From: Pararhodobacter zhoushanensis
Lineage (GTDB): Bacteria > Pseudomonadota > Alphaproteobacteria > Rhodobacterales > Rhodobacteraceae
Direction of reading: 5' to 3'
DNA length: 64,000 nt
NCBI RefSeq assembly: GCF_003990445.1
Contig: NZ_REEZ01000002.1
Span: 561,121-625,120 of the forward strand
Positions 34,698 through 43,869 of this stretch are shown piece by piece. The notes below the pieces were generated by a model. It saw only the letters and a program-made list of their open reading frames with translations. It did no database searches and was not told the origin of the DNA. Each line of letters starts with the position of its first letter. Position 1 is the first letter of the stretch. The position numbers and the translations under genes were made by a program.

Positions 34698-35582
34698 TTA
34701 AGCCTTGATCGCTTTCATCACGGCTTCGCCCAGCGTCGCCGGGCTGTCGGCCACGACGATCCCGGCCGATTTCATGGCCTCGATCTTGGACTCGGCGTCG
34801 CCTTTGCCACCCGAGACAATCGCCCCGGCGTGACCCATGCGACGGCCCGGAGGTGCCGTGCGGCCCGCGATAAAGCCAGCGGTCGGCTTCCAGCGGCCTT
34901 TTTTCTTCTCATCGGCCAGGAACTGCGCGGCTTCTTCTTCCGCCGAGCCGCCGATTTCACCGATCATGATGATCGACTGGGTTTCGGGATCAGCCAGGAA
35001 CATTTCCAGCACGTCGATGTGCTCGGTCCCTTTGATCGGATCGCCGCCGATGCCGACAGCCGTCGACTGGCCCAGACCCACATCGGTGGTCTGCTTGACC
35101 GCCTCATAGGTCAGGGTGCCCGAACGCGAGACAACGCCGACCGAGCCACGCTTGAAGATCGACCCCGGCATGATGCCGATCTTGCAGGCATCCGGCGTCA
35201 TCACGCCCGGGCAGTTCGGCCCGATCAGACGCGATTTCGAGTTCATCAGCGCGCGCTTGACCCGCATCATGTCCAGCACCGGGATACCCTCGGTGATGCA
35301 GATGATCAGCTCCATCTCGGCGTCGATGGCTTCCAGGATCGAGTCCGCAGCGAAGGGCGGCGGGACGTAGATCACGCTGGCATTCGCTTCGGTCACAGCC
35401 TTGGCTTCGTGGACCGAGTTGAAGATCGGCAGATCCAGATGGGTGCCGCCGCCTTTACCGGGCGTGACGCCGCCGACCATCTTGGTGCCGTAAGCGATGG
35501 CCTGCTCGGAGTGGAATGTCCCCTGCGAGCCGGTGATGCCCTGGCAGATGACCTTGGTGTTTTCGTTAATGAGAATGGCCAT
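34698..35582 (-). CDS. sucD: Succinyl-CoA synthetase alpha subunit
   Basis: A 294-residue subunit that binds CoA and carries the phosphohistidine intermediate. The CoA-binding N-terminus contains [20 protein letters not shown], and [11 protein letters not shown] and the active His251 in [13 protein letters not shown] follow. Length matches the family. It lies 5 bases after sucC, the partner beta subunit. It converts succinyl-CoA to succinate with NTP formation, the step after 2-oxoglutarate dehydrogenase. Confidence 0.97.
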   Translation of the reverse strand: MAILINENTKVICQGITGSQGTFHSEQAIAYGTKMVGGVTPGKGGGTHLDLPIFNSVHEAKAVTEANASVIYVPPPFAADSILEAIDAEMELIICITEGIPVLDMMRVKRALMNSKSRLIGPNCPGVMTPDACKIGIMPGSIFKRGSVGVVSRSGTLTYEAVKQTTDVGLGQSTAVGIGGDPIKGTEHIDVLEMFLADPETQSIIMIGEIGGSAEEEAAQFLADEKKKGRWKPTAGFIAGRTAPPGRRMGHAGAIVSGGKGDAESKIEAMKSAGIVVADSPATLGEAVMKAIKA

Positions 35583-35587
35583 TCAAA

Positions 35588-36781
<1,194 letters not shown>

Positions 36782-36820
36782 GGAACTGCCCCCGTCTGCT
36801 GCGAATTTGGCTGTGTAATG

Positions 36821-36830
36821 GCACATGTGC
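36821..36830. promoter_or_regulatory. Palindrome GCACATGTGC near the sucC start
   Basis: A perfect 10-base palindrome 40 bases upstream of the sucC GTG, within its likely leader. It may be a minor operator or chance. Confidence 0.3.
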
Positions 36831-36889
36831 AGCGTGGCACAAATGGAATATTCGTGCAAATCTGCGCTATGTGGGGTTTTTCTCGGCTT

Positions 36890-36920
36890 TGTGATCACAG
36901 CCAGAAAATGTGTGATCACA
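36890..36920. promoter_or_regulatory. Two TGTGATCACA palindromes 21 bp apart
   Basis: TGTGATCACA occurs at 36890-36899 and again at 36911-36920. The centre-to-centre spacing is exactly 21 bases (two DNA turns), so two dimers could bind on the same face. They lie in the 208-base region between sucC (leftward) and the MFS gene (rightward), nearer the latter. The core is the two CRP/FNR-type half-sites TGTGA/TCACA fused without the usual 6-base spacer, so a GntR- or LacI-type protein is more likely. The regulator is unknown. Confidence 0.7.
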
Positions 36921-36989
36921 ACTGCTGCGGACGTGGTCACCTCGGGCAGACGAACTCACGGCGCAACGACTCGTACGGGCGACAACGGC

Positions 36990-38210
36990 ATGGCAGGCAC
37001 CCAAAACGCGACAGAACCCGGCGCCGAGTCGCAGCCCGCCGGGCTGTTGCGGCCCGTCCTGACGCTCGGGCTGACGCAGATCGTTGGGTTTGGCTCGATC
37101 TACTACGCCTTTGGGGTGCTGGTCACGCACATGAGCGCGGATCTGGGGGTGACCCCGACCTTTGCCTATGGCCTGCTTTCCGCCGCCCTGCTCGCGGGCA
37201 GCCTGACCGCCCCGGTCGCGGGCCGGTTGATCGACCTGCGCGGCGCGCGCGGCATGATGGCGGCGGGTTCGGTGGCAGCGGCGGCGGGCTTTGCGCTGCT
37301 GTCACAGAGTGCAGGGGCCTGGACTCTGGCCGCCGCACTGGTGCTGGTCGAACTGATCGCACCGCTGGTGCTTTACGACGCTGCCTTCGCCGCCTTGGCG
37401 CAGGCGGTGGGCGAGGCGCGGGCGCGCCGGGCGATCACGCTGATGACGCTGCTGGGCGGCTTTGCGTCGACCGTGTTCTGGCCCCTGACGCTGTTCTTGC
37501 AGGATGCCGTCGGCTGGCGCGGCGCGTTCATGGCCTTCGCCGCATTGCATCTGCTGGTCTGCCTGCCACTGCACTTGTCGCTTCCCAAGCTGGCGGCACA
37601 GGGCACCGCCGCCCCCTCATCCGCCCCGGCCTTTCCGCCCCTGCCCCCGCATCTGCACGGGCGCGCGATGGTCCTGCTGGCGCTGGGCCTGTCGCTGAGC
37701 TGGGCGATGATGTCCGCCTTCAGCGCGCAATGGGTGCCGGTGATGGCGGCGGTCGGGCTGTCGCAGGCGACGGCGGTGACGGCGGGGGCGCTGATGGGAC
37801 CGGCGCAGGTGTTGGCGCGACTGGCCGAGATGCGTTTTGCCGGGCACCGTCACCCGATGATCACTGCGATCTTCGCCATGGGCTGCCTGTGCGCTGCCGC
37901 GCTGGTGCTGCTGGTGGCCCCCGTGGGGATCGCCTCGGCCTCGGTCTTTGCAGTGCTGTTCGGCATCGGGCAAGGGCTGGCCACGATGGTGCGCGGCACG
38001 GTGCCCTTGGTGCTGTTCGGACTGGCGGGCTATGCGGCGCGGCTGGGCAAACTGGCCAGCCTGCGCGGGCTGGTGGCGGCAGTCGCGCCGTTCGCGATGG
38101 CCGGATCGCTGGCGTATTGGGGCGCGTCGATCACGCTGGGGCTGGCGGCCTTGCTGGCCGCCGTGTCGCTGGCCGTTCTGGCCGGGGTGCCGTGGCGGGT
38201 TAAAGGATAA
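36990..38210 (+). CDS. MFS transporter
   Basis: A 406-residue membrane protein with about 12 predicted helices in two halves, separated by a polar loop near residues 195-215 (rich in Ala/Pro). The MFS signature in the loop after helix 2 reads GRLIDLRGARGMM. The substrate is not evident. The start MAGTQNATEPG is preferred over the upstream M codons because the cytoplasmic N-terminus and helix 1 (LTLGLTQIVGFGSIYYAFG) fit. It is divergent from sucC and overlaps purN by 11 bases at the 3' end. Confidence 0.88.
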   Translation: MAGTQNATEPGAESQPAGLLRPVLTLGLTQIVGFGSIYYAFGVLVTHMSADLGVTPTFAYGLLSAALLAGSLTAPVAGRLIDLRGARGMMAAGSVAAAAGFALLSQSAGAWTLAAALVLVELIAPLVLYDAAFAALAQAVGEARARRAITLMTLLGGFASTVFWPLTLFLQDAVGWRGAFMAFAALHLLVCLPLHLSLPKLAAQGTAAPSSAPAFPPLPPHLHGRAMVLLALGLSLSWAMMSAFSAQWVPVMAAVGLSQATAVTAGALMGPAQVLARLAEMRFAGHRHPMITAIFAMGCLCAAALVLLVAPVGIASASVFAVLFGIGQGLATMVRGTVPLVLFGLAGYAARLGKLASLRGLVAAVAPFAMAGSLAYWGASITLGLAALLAAVSLAVLAGVPWRVKG

Positions 38211-38799
38211 CCGGCGTGCGGTCCCCGGCGACAAACCGGCGCAGCACGGCGGGGTAGAGCCGGTGCTCCTGCACCAGCACCCGCGCGGCAAGGCTGTCGG
38301 CGTCATCGCCGGCCAGTACCGGCACCCGCGCCTGACCCAACAATGGCCCGGCATCCAGATCCGCGATCACCTCATGGACCGAACAGCCGGCCTCGGTATC
38401 GCCGGCATCCAGCGCGCGTTGGTGGGTGTGCAGGCCGGGGTATTTGGGCAGCAAGGACGGGTGGATGTTCAGCATCCGCCCGGCAAAACGCCCGGTGAAA
38501 GCGCCAGTCAGGATGCGCATGAACCCGGCCAGACAGATCACGTCGGGCTCAGCCGCCAGAAGCGGCTCCAGCAGCGCCGCCTCGAACGCTGCGCGGTCGC
38601 CCTTGAACGGGCGATGCTCGACGGCGGCGGTGGGAATGCCCATCTCGGCGGCGCGCGCCAGACCCTTGGCGGCGGGATCGTTGGACAGCACCAGCACCGG
38701 CCGCGCCGGGTGATCCCCGGTCATCGACTGCGCCAGCGCCACCATGTTCGAGCCCCCGCCCGAGATCAGCAGCGCCACCCGTTTCGGCGGCTGGCTCAA
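38200..38799 (-). CDS. purN: Phosphoribosylglycinamide formyltransferase
   Basis: A 199-residue enzyme of purine synthesis that transfers formyl from 10-formyl-tetrahydrofolate to glycinamide ribotide. The N-terminal phosphate motif [11 protein letters not shown], the catalytic [12 protein letters not shown] and [13 protein letters not shown] (catalytic Asp) are present. Its ATG overlaps the purM stop (ATGA), so purM-purN are translationally coupled. The 3' end overlaps the MFS gene by 11 bases. Confidence 0.96.
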   Translation of the reverse strand: MSQPPKRVALLISGGGSNMVALAQSMTGDHPARPVLVLSNDPAAKGLARAAEMGIPTAAVEHRPFKGDRAAFEAALLEPLLAAEPDVICLAGFMRILTGAFTGRFAGRMLNIHPSLLPKYPGLHTHQRALDAGDTEAGCSVHEVIADLDAGPLLGQARVPVLAGDDADSLAARVLVQEHRLYPAVLRRFVAGDRTPVIL

Positions 38800-39842
38800 A
38801 GGATATGGCCGCTATAGGCGACGCCCTCGCCCTCGACCACCGAACCGATGCGCGAGACGGTCTCGCCGGTTGCCAGCAGCAGCGCTTCGATCGAGTCGGC
38901 CTGTTCAGGGCTGACCACAACGATCATGCCGATGCCGCTGTTGAAGGTCTTGAGCAGTTCCGGCTCGGACAGCTCGGCCACGCCTGCCATCCATGTGAAG
39001 ACCGGCGGCAGTTCCCACGAGGTCAGGTCGATCTCGGCGCCCAGCCCCTCGGGCAGAACGCGCGGCAGGTTTTCGGTCAGACCGCCGCCGGTGATATGCG
39101 CCAGCGCATGAACGCCGCCCGCCTTGATCGCCGCCAGCGCCTGTTTCACATACAGCCGCGTCGGCGCGAGCAGCGCCTCGCCCAGCGTGCCCTCTTCGCC
39201 AAACGGCGCGGGCGAGTCCCAGGTCAGGCTCGACGCCTCGACGATCTTGCGCACCAGCGAATAGCCGTTGGAATGCACCCCGTTCGAGCCGAGGCCCAGC
39301 AGCACATCCCCCGCCGCGACGCCAGCGGGCAGATCCATGCCGCGCTCCATCGCGCCGACAGCAAAGCCCGCCAGATCGAAATCGCCCGCGTGATACATGC
39401 CCGGCATTTCCGCCGTCTCGCCACCGATCAGCGCACAGCCCGACAGCGCGCAGCCCTCGGCGATGCCCTCGATGATGCGGGCGGCCTGATTGACGTCCAG
39501 CTTGCCGGTGGCAAAGTAATCCAGAAAGAACAGCGGCTCCGCGCCCTGGCAGACCAGATCGTTGACGCACATCGCGACCAGATCAATGCCGATGGTGTCC
39601 ACGTTGCCGGTATCAATGGCGATGCGCAGCTTGGTGCCGACGCCATCGGTCGCGGCCACGAGGACCGGATCGGAATAGCCCGCACCCTTCAGATCGAAGA
39701 GCGCGCCAAAGCCGCCGAGGCCCGACATGGTGCCGGGCCGCGCCGTGCGCTTGGCCGCTGGCTTGATGCGTTCCACCAATGCGTTGCCCGCGTCGATATC
39801 GACGCCCGCTTGAGCATAGGTCAGTCCCTTGGTCCCGGTCAT
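38796..39842 (-). CDS. purM: Phosphoribosylformylglycinamidine cyclo-ligase
   Basis: A 348-residue AIR synthetase closing the imidazole ring in purine synthesis. Characteristic stretches are [32 protein letters not shown] and [13 protein letters not shown]. The start [15 protein letters not shown] is set by the conserved N-terminus and has a G-run upstream. It is the first gene of the two-gene purMN unit. Upstream lies a long palindrome (39873-39892). Confidence 0.96.
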   Translation of the reverse strand: MTGTKGLTYAQAGVDIDAGNALVERIKPAAKRTARPGTMSGLGGFGALFDLKGAGYSDPVLVAATDGVGTKLRIAIDTGNVDTIGIDLVAMCVNDLVCQGAEPLFFLDYFATGKLDVNQAARIIEGIAEGCALSGCALIGGETAEMPGMYHAGDFDLAGFAVGAMERGMDLPAGVAAGDVLLGLGSNGVHSNGYSLVRKIVEASSLTWDSPAPFGEEGTLGEALLAPTRLYVKQALAAIKAGGVHALAHITGGGLTENLPRVLPEGLGAEIDLTSWELPPVFTWMAGVAELSEPELLKTFNSGIGMIVVVSPEQADSIEALLLATGETVSRIGSVVEGEGVAYSGHIL

Positions 39843-39872
39843 CGCGCCCCCCGAGGTGGTTTGCGCCGCGTT

Positions 39873-39892
39873 ACCCCATCCCGGGATGGGGT
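39873..39892. repeat. 20-base perfect palindrome upstream of purM
   Basis: ACCCCATCCCGGGATGGGGT is self-complementary across all 20 bases and lies 31 bases before the purM ATG. A second hairpin, CCCC-N9-GGGG (around 39903-39919), flanks it. They might terminate the upstream minus-strand gene or regulate purM. No known PurR-like motif is recognised. Confidence 0.55.
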
Positions 39893-39923
39893 TCAATGCG
39901 CTTCCCCCGTGCGCGCGGGGTTT

Positions 39924-40370
39924 CTAAGGCACAGCGCCGGTCAGGGCCGCGCCGATCGCGATGGCTTCAGGCCGGTTGACCTTGGAAAAGGCGCGGTGGA
40001 ACTTGGCCTTGAAGCTGTCGTGATCGAACCGGATCGTGGTGAACAGCGACCCGGACTTGACCTGCGCGTCCTGCACCTGCGCCAGCGGGATCACGCGGGT
40101 CGAGGCGACCGAGGCGACCGAAAACGTCAGCGCCATCCATTTCGGCCGGATCTCGGCGATTACGAGGCTGTTCTGCGTAGTCCCGACCACCAGATGCTTG
40201 GTCAGTTTCTGCATCAGGATCACGCCCGGCAGGATCGCCAGCAAAAACGCGGGCAGGACGATCAGAAAATTGGGTTGCCGAATGCCATAGGCGCAATGCT
40301 CAAGCGTTTCGCCTTGCGGCAGGGCGGGGGTCAGAATTTCGATCATCTTTTCAGGGGTAAGTCTGGACAT
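39924..40370 (-). CDS. Membrane protein with PH-like domain, uncharacterised
   Basis: A 148-residue protein with two adjacent hydrophobic segments (about residues 34-54) flanked by polar ends. The C-terminal half has beta-rich alternation with KHLVVGTTQNSLVIAEI and VIPLAQVQDAQVKSGSLFTT, resembling bacterial PH-like domains of the kind found in small membrane proteins. The fold call is tentative. It precedes purM on the same strand by 81 bases, with a palindrome between. Function unknown. Confidence 0.7.
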   Translation of the reverse strand: MSRLTPEKMIEILTPALPQGETLEHCAYGIRQPNFLIVLPAFLLAILPGVILMQKLTKHLVVGTTQNSLVIAEIRPKWMALTFSVASVASTRVIPLAQVQDAQVKSGSLFTTIRFDHDSFKAKFHRAFSKVNRPEAIAIGAALTGAVP

Positions 40371-40434
40371 GGGAATCTTTCAACGTTGGTAAAAAGGCAG
40401 GATTAAAAGGGTCGTTCAGGTCAAAAAAATCTGC

Positions 40435-41748
40435 TCAAGACGGTCTGCGCGGGTTCAGAACGGGGGCCGGGCACAGGGCGGCTTCGTCGGGCGTCAACGG
40501 GCGCAATCCCGTCGCCTGCCAGTCATCGCGCGGCCCCGCAACAAAAAGGGGTGCCGGGCGCTCGTCGCTCAACCCCGCCGCTGCCGCGCGCCTTGCGCCA
40601 CGGCTGCGCCAGTTGTGGCTTTCGGCACGGCTGAGGACGGGCTCGAACGCATCCACAAAAAACGCGACATCGCGGCCCAGCCGGGGCCCGCGCTGCGACA
40701 GGTTCGACACCCGCGCGAGCCGCGAAAACCGGCGGCGGATCTCGGCGGGGGTAAGCGCATCGCCTGCCGAGAGGACCCGGCGCAAGATGCGCCGCACCTC
40801 GATGTTGCGTACGCGGGTATGCGCGGCGCGGTCGGCGAAGAAGGCAAAGTCTATCTCGGTCGGTTCCAGCCCGGCATCGCGCCACGCGTTCATGAAGGTG
40901 CGGATCTTGCCGCCATCGAAACTGGCCGACTCATAGAGTGCTGCGTAAATCGCCCGCACTTCGGCCCGCGACCCCAGCGCCGCGAAACCCTGCGACCATG
41001 CCTGCCGGCGCGGAAAATCGACGTAGATCCCGCAAAGATAGCGCCGCAGTTCGTCATCACTTTCTGCCGTGATCTGCAAATCGAACATCCGGCGCAGCGC
41101 CCCGGCCTCAGCGCCAAAGGCGCTGTCGACCAGTGCCCGGTCCAGCCGCTCGACCCGTGCCAGAATGGCAAGGATCTCGTGCCCATGTCCCGCCGTCGCC
41201 CCGTTCGGACCCCAGGTCAGGTAGGACGCGCGGTCTGTGGTGTAGCAGGTCGGATCCTCGGCCAGAGGGTCGTAAATCTCGCTGTTGTTCTGGCAGAAAT
41301 TCCATTCAGCGGGGCTGGTAATCTCGGTGCCCTCAAACGCCAGCAACAATGCCCTTGCGCGCGTGCGCGCATCGGGCACCGGGCGGTCTGGCAGCAGCAA
41401 TTCCCAGAACGCCTGCGTGATCGCGCCCTCATGCGCAGCAGACCCTTCTGGCAGGCGCGCAGCAATCGGCGGGCAGGTGGCGGCAAGAGCAATGGCCGTC
41501 CGGGTTTGCACCCCGAAGCGCCCGTCGGGGTCAAGGCGCAGATCCTCGCCGCAGGCCAGCAGGATCAGATTGACCGCGTGCTGAAAATCCGCGATCGCGC
41601 CGGTACGCCCGTCGGCCAGAACACCCGCAGGGCGGCCGGAATCGGGGCCTGTGTGACGATACAGAACAGGATCTTCCACAGCTACATCGGCCCCGGCGCG
41701 CAAGGCCATGAGCACGCCAAAAATTGCTGCCAGTGAAACCCTGCGCAT
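40435..41748 (-). CDS. Uncharacterised exported protein with possible peptidoglycan-binding N-terminus
   Basis: A 437-residue protein with a signal peptide (MRRVSLAAIFGVLMALRAGA). After it, residues about 45-95 (AIADFQHAVNLILLACGEDL ... FGVQTRTAIALAA) look like a peptidoglycan-binding repeat. The long remainder is helical, with two conserved-looking regions (LTWGPNGATAGHGHEILAIL and the C-terminal arginine-rich half). Four cysteines of the mature part could form disulfides. I do not recognise the family. It lies alone between the PH-like gene and the tRNA. Confidence 0.75.
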   Translation of the reverse strand: MRRVSLAAIFGVLMALRAGADVAVEDPVLYRHTGPDSGRPAGVLADGRTGAIADFQHAVNLILLACGEDLRLDPDGRFGVQTRTAIALAATCPPIAARLPEGSAAHEGAITQAFWELLLPDRPVPDARTRARALLLAFEGTEITSPAEWNFCQNNSEIYDPLAEDPTCYTTDRASYLTWGPNGATAGHGHEILAILARVERLDRALVDSAFGAEAGALRRMFDLQITAESDDELRRYLCGIYVDFPRRQAWSQGFAALGSRAEVRAIYAALYESASFDGGKIRTFMNAWRDAGLEPTEIDFAFFADRAAHTRVRNIEVRRILRRVLSAGDALTPAEIRRRFSRLARVSNLSQRGPRLGRDVAFFVDAFEPVLSRAESHNWRSRGARRAAAAGLSDERPAPLFVAGPRDDWQATGLRPLTPDEAALCPAPVLNPRRPS

Positions 41749-41922
41749 TAAAGTGACCGATGTTAAGACTTTTGCAAAATAAATGTGACGATACGAACGA
41801 TGCAATCATCGGGTCAAGGCGCTTGCGCCCGATGAGACCCGCGTGCCGGTCACAGAGCGTTGATCCGACCCGCTGCGCCAATCTTGACCGCCGCCCTCAA
41901 CATGGGTACGCAGTTGGCGGCT

Positions 41923-41998
41923 GGGCCTGTAGCTCAATGGTTAGAGCAGGGCGCTCATAACGCCTTGGTTGGGGGTTCGAGTCCCTCCGGGCCTACCA
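41923..41998 (+). tRNA. tRNA with CAU anticodon, probably tRNA-Ile2 (or tRNA-Met)
   Basis: A 76-base cloverleaf with encoded CCA. The acceptor stem is GGGCCTG/CGGGCCT with two G-U pairs, the anticodon loop is CTCATAA and the T-loop TTCGAGT. The anticodon CAU is shared by elongator Met, initiator Met and Ile2. The D-arm and anticodon-stem wording (TAGCTCA-TGGTTAGAGCAGG, TCATAA, then TTGGT) is closer to the Ile2 type, whose C34 is modified to lysidine by TilS. Automatic tools usually call it Met. Confidence 0.93.
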
Positions 41999-42244
41999 AC
42001 CCAACCCGTTGATCGCAAAGAGAACTGTTTCGTGTATGCTGACCGAAGCGCTTCTCGCGCCAGAGTTGGGGCAAGGGATGGAGGAATCGGGCGCGGCGGT
42101 CAGGGCAGACCGCGTTGCCGTTGCGCGTCTACAAGTAGGCAACGTCACTGGTAATCCAGCCCCTCCCCTCCGTGCAAAGGACAAGCGCCGGTGATCCGTC
42201 ACCTACGCGCATGCGCCGGACAGCTCCCATAGCATGACGCGGGT
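41999..42244. other. Gap between tRNA and sulfatase gene
   Basis: Non-coding as far as I can see, without a clear promoter, terminator or repeat. It is the 3' side of both the tRNA and the minus-strand sulfatase gene. Confidence 0.5.
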
Positions 42245-43855
42245 TCAGGCGCGGCCAGTCGGGCACAAGTCCATGTTCCGGAGCGCAATCTGACGTCGCG
42301 CCATCGCTTCCAGAAGGAAAAGTTTCTTACCCGCCGCAGACGGGTCGTCCCACAGGTTACGCGATTCCGTGGGATCGGCATGAAGATCATAGAGTTCCCC
42401 CCATGTCGGCGCATCCTCCAGAAGGGACAACCGCCACCCCTGGTGCACCAATGACGTCACCGCAGTTCGCGCGTCCGCATCGGCGAAAACAGCGATGCCG
42501 GGATCTTCGATGAGGATCGGCGCACCCGGCCCGTCATCGGCGAACACGTCTTCGCCCTGCATCCCCAGCGGAATCCGCAGGCCTGCGCGTTGCAGCAGCG
42601 TGGGCGCGAAATCGATGGCACTGGCCTGTCGCGCGCTGCACCCTTGCTGGCGGCGCTCCGCGGTGTCACGCCACAGAAAGGGCACTCGGACCACGCTCTG
42701 GTAATGCAGGCCCATCTTGAGCACGGTCCCGTGGTCGCCCATGTAATCGCCGTGGTCTGACATGAAGATGACGACGGTGTCGTCCTCAAGCCCCCGGGCG
42801 CGCAGATGCGCGAGCACCCGGCCGACCTCGTGATCGATAAAGCTGATCGCGCCATAGTTCAGGGCGATGATCCGACGCATCTGCGCCTCATCCAGATGGA
42901 AGGGCCAGTGCGAATGCGGATCGGCGTCGCCCATCGCGTAGGGGCGCAGGGCGGCGGGTGGCAGGTCATCGCGGCGCGACAGCGGGCGGTGAAAGCTGTC
43001 GGGCAGGTCGACCGACGCCGGGTCGTACAGATCCGCCCAGGGCGGCGGCGCGGTAAAAGGGTGGTGCGGATCGGGGAAGGACAGCACCAGCAAGAAAGGG
43101 TCCGCCGCCGGATCGTCGAGGAAAGCGCAGGCCTCGTCGGCGATATAGCGCGTGGGGTGCAGATCCTCGGGCAATGCCGAGCGCCAGCTTTGCGGCAGGT
43201 CGCCCGAAGGGGCGTCCAGAGCATTGCCCGGACCGCGCAGGCTGGACGGATCGGGGTGCCGTTCGCGCAGCCAGTTAGTGTAATGGCCTTCGATCTCGTC
43301 GCCATGGCCGATGCAAAGGCGCAAATGCTCGAAGCCATAATACGGCAGCGGCACCTCTTGCGCCGGGTCTCGTGCCCAGCTGGTGCGCACCTCGTGGCCA
43401 TAGGCCGCTCCGTCGCGCTGCATCGCTTCGGCGCGCATCGGAACCGGCATTTTGCCTGCGCCGCGGGGTACGCGGGCCGGGGCGGGAATCGCGGTGACGT
43501 TCTGGAAATGCGCCTTGCCGATCAGGCCTGTCCGCCAGCCCGCATTGCGCAACACCTCGGCATAGGTGACGCTGTTCAGCCCCAGCGGTATGCCGTTCTG
43601 GCGGCAACCGTTCACGGTCGAGATCTGGCCGGTCATCAGGCAGGCCCGATTGGGCTGACAGATCGGGGTTGAAACGTGGAAGGCATCGAAACGCATCCCG
43701 TCGGCAGCGATGCTGTCGATATGCGGCGTCTTGACCACTTGATTGCCATAGCAGCCAAGATGGTCCCAACGCTGCTGATCGGTCATGATCACCAGAAAAT
43801 TCGGGCGGCGGGTATCGGCGGCCTTGTCGGGGCCGGTGTTGGTCTCAGGGTGCAT
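42245..43855 (-). CDS. Sulfatase
   Basis: A 536-residue sulfatase-superfamily hydrolase. The signature CQPNRACLMTG (Cys66, Arg70) is intact, with Cys66 being the residue oxidised to formylglycine. Metal ligands are expected in VIMTDQQRWD (N-terminal Asp) and FMSDHGDYMGDH. The last 60 residues carry the usual GELYDLHADPTESRNLWDD. No signal peptide is present, so it acts in the cytoplasm on an imported ester. The ATG (43853-43855) has GAGG upstream and follows the TRAP permease by 14 bases. The substrate may be a sulfated alkyl or choline-type ester; the sequence does not say which. Confidence 0.92.
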   Translation of the reverse strand: MHPETNTGPDKAADTRRPNFLVIMTDQQRWDHLGCYGNQVVKTPHIDSIAADGMRFDAFHVSTPICQPNRACLMTGQISTVNGCRQNGIPLGLNSVTYAEVLRNAGWRTGLIGKAHFQNVTAIPAPARVPRGAGKMPVPMRAEAMQRDGAAYGHEVRTSWARDPAQEVPLPYYGFEHLRLCIGHGDEIEGHYTNWLRERHPDPSSLRGPGNALDAPSGDLPQSWRSALPEDLHPTRYIADEACAFLDDPAADPFLLVLSFPDPHHPFTAPPPWADLYDPASVDLPDSFHRPLSRRDDLPPAALRPYAMGDADPHSHWPFHLDEAQMRRIIALNYGAISFIDHEVGRVLAHLRARGLEDDTVVIFMSDHGDYMGDHGTVLKMGLHYQSVVRVPFLWRDTAERRQQGCSARQASAIDFAPTLLQRAGLRIPLGMQGEDVFADDGPGAPILIEDPGIAVFADADARTAVTSLVHQGWRLSLLEDAPTWGELYDLHADPTESRNLWDDPSAAGKKLFLLEAMARRQIALRNMDLCPTGRA

Positions 43856-43869
43856 GGTGGTATGCCTCG

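Noticed and set aside
38805-40406. A 533-codon open frame on the plus strand opposite purM and the PH-like gene
   Set aside because: Antisense to purM with the same low-complexity Arg/Gln/His-rich composition; no ribosome binding site or motif.
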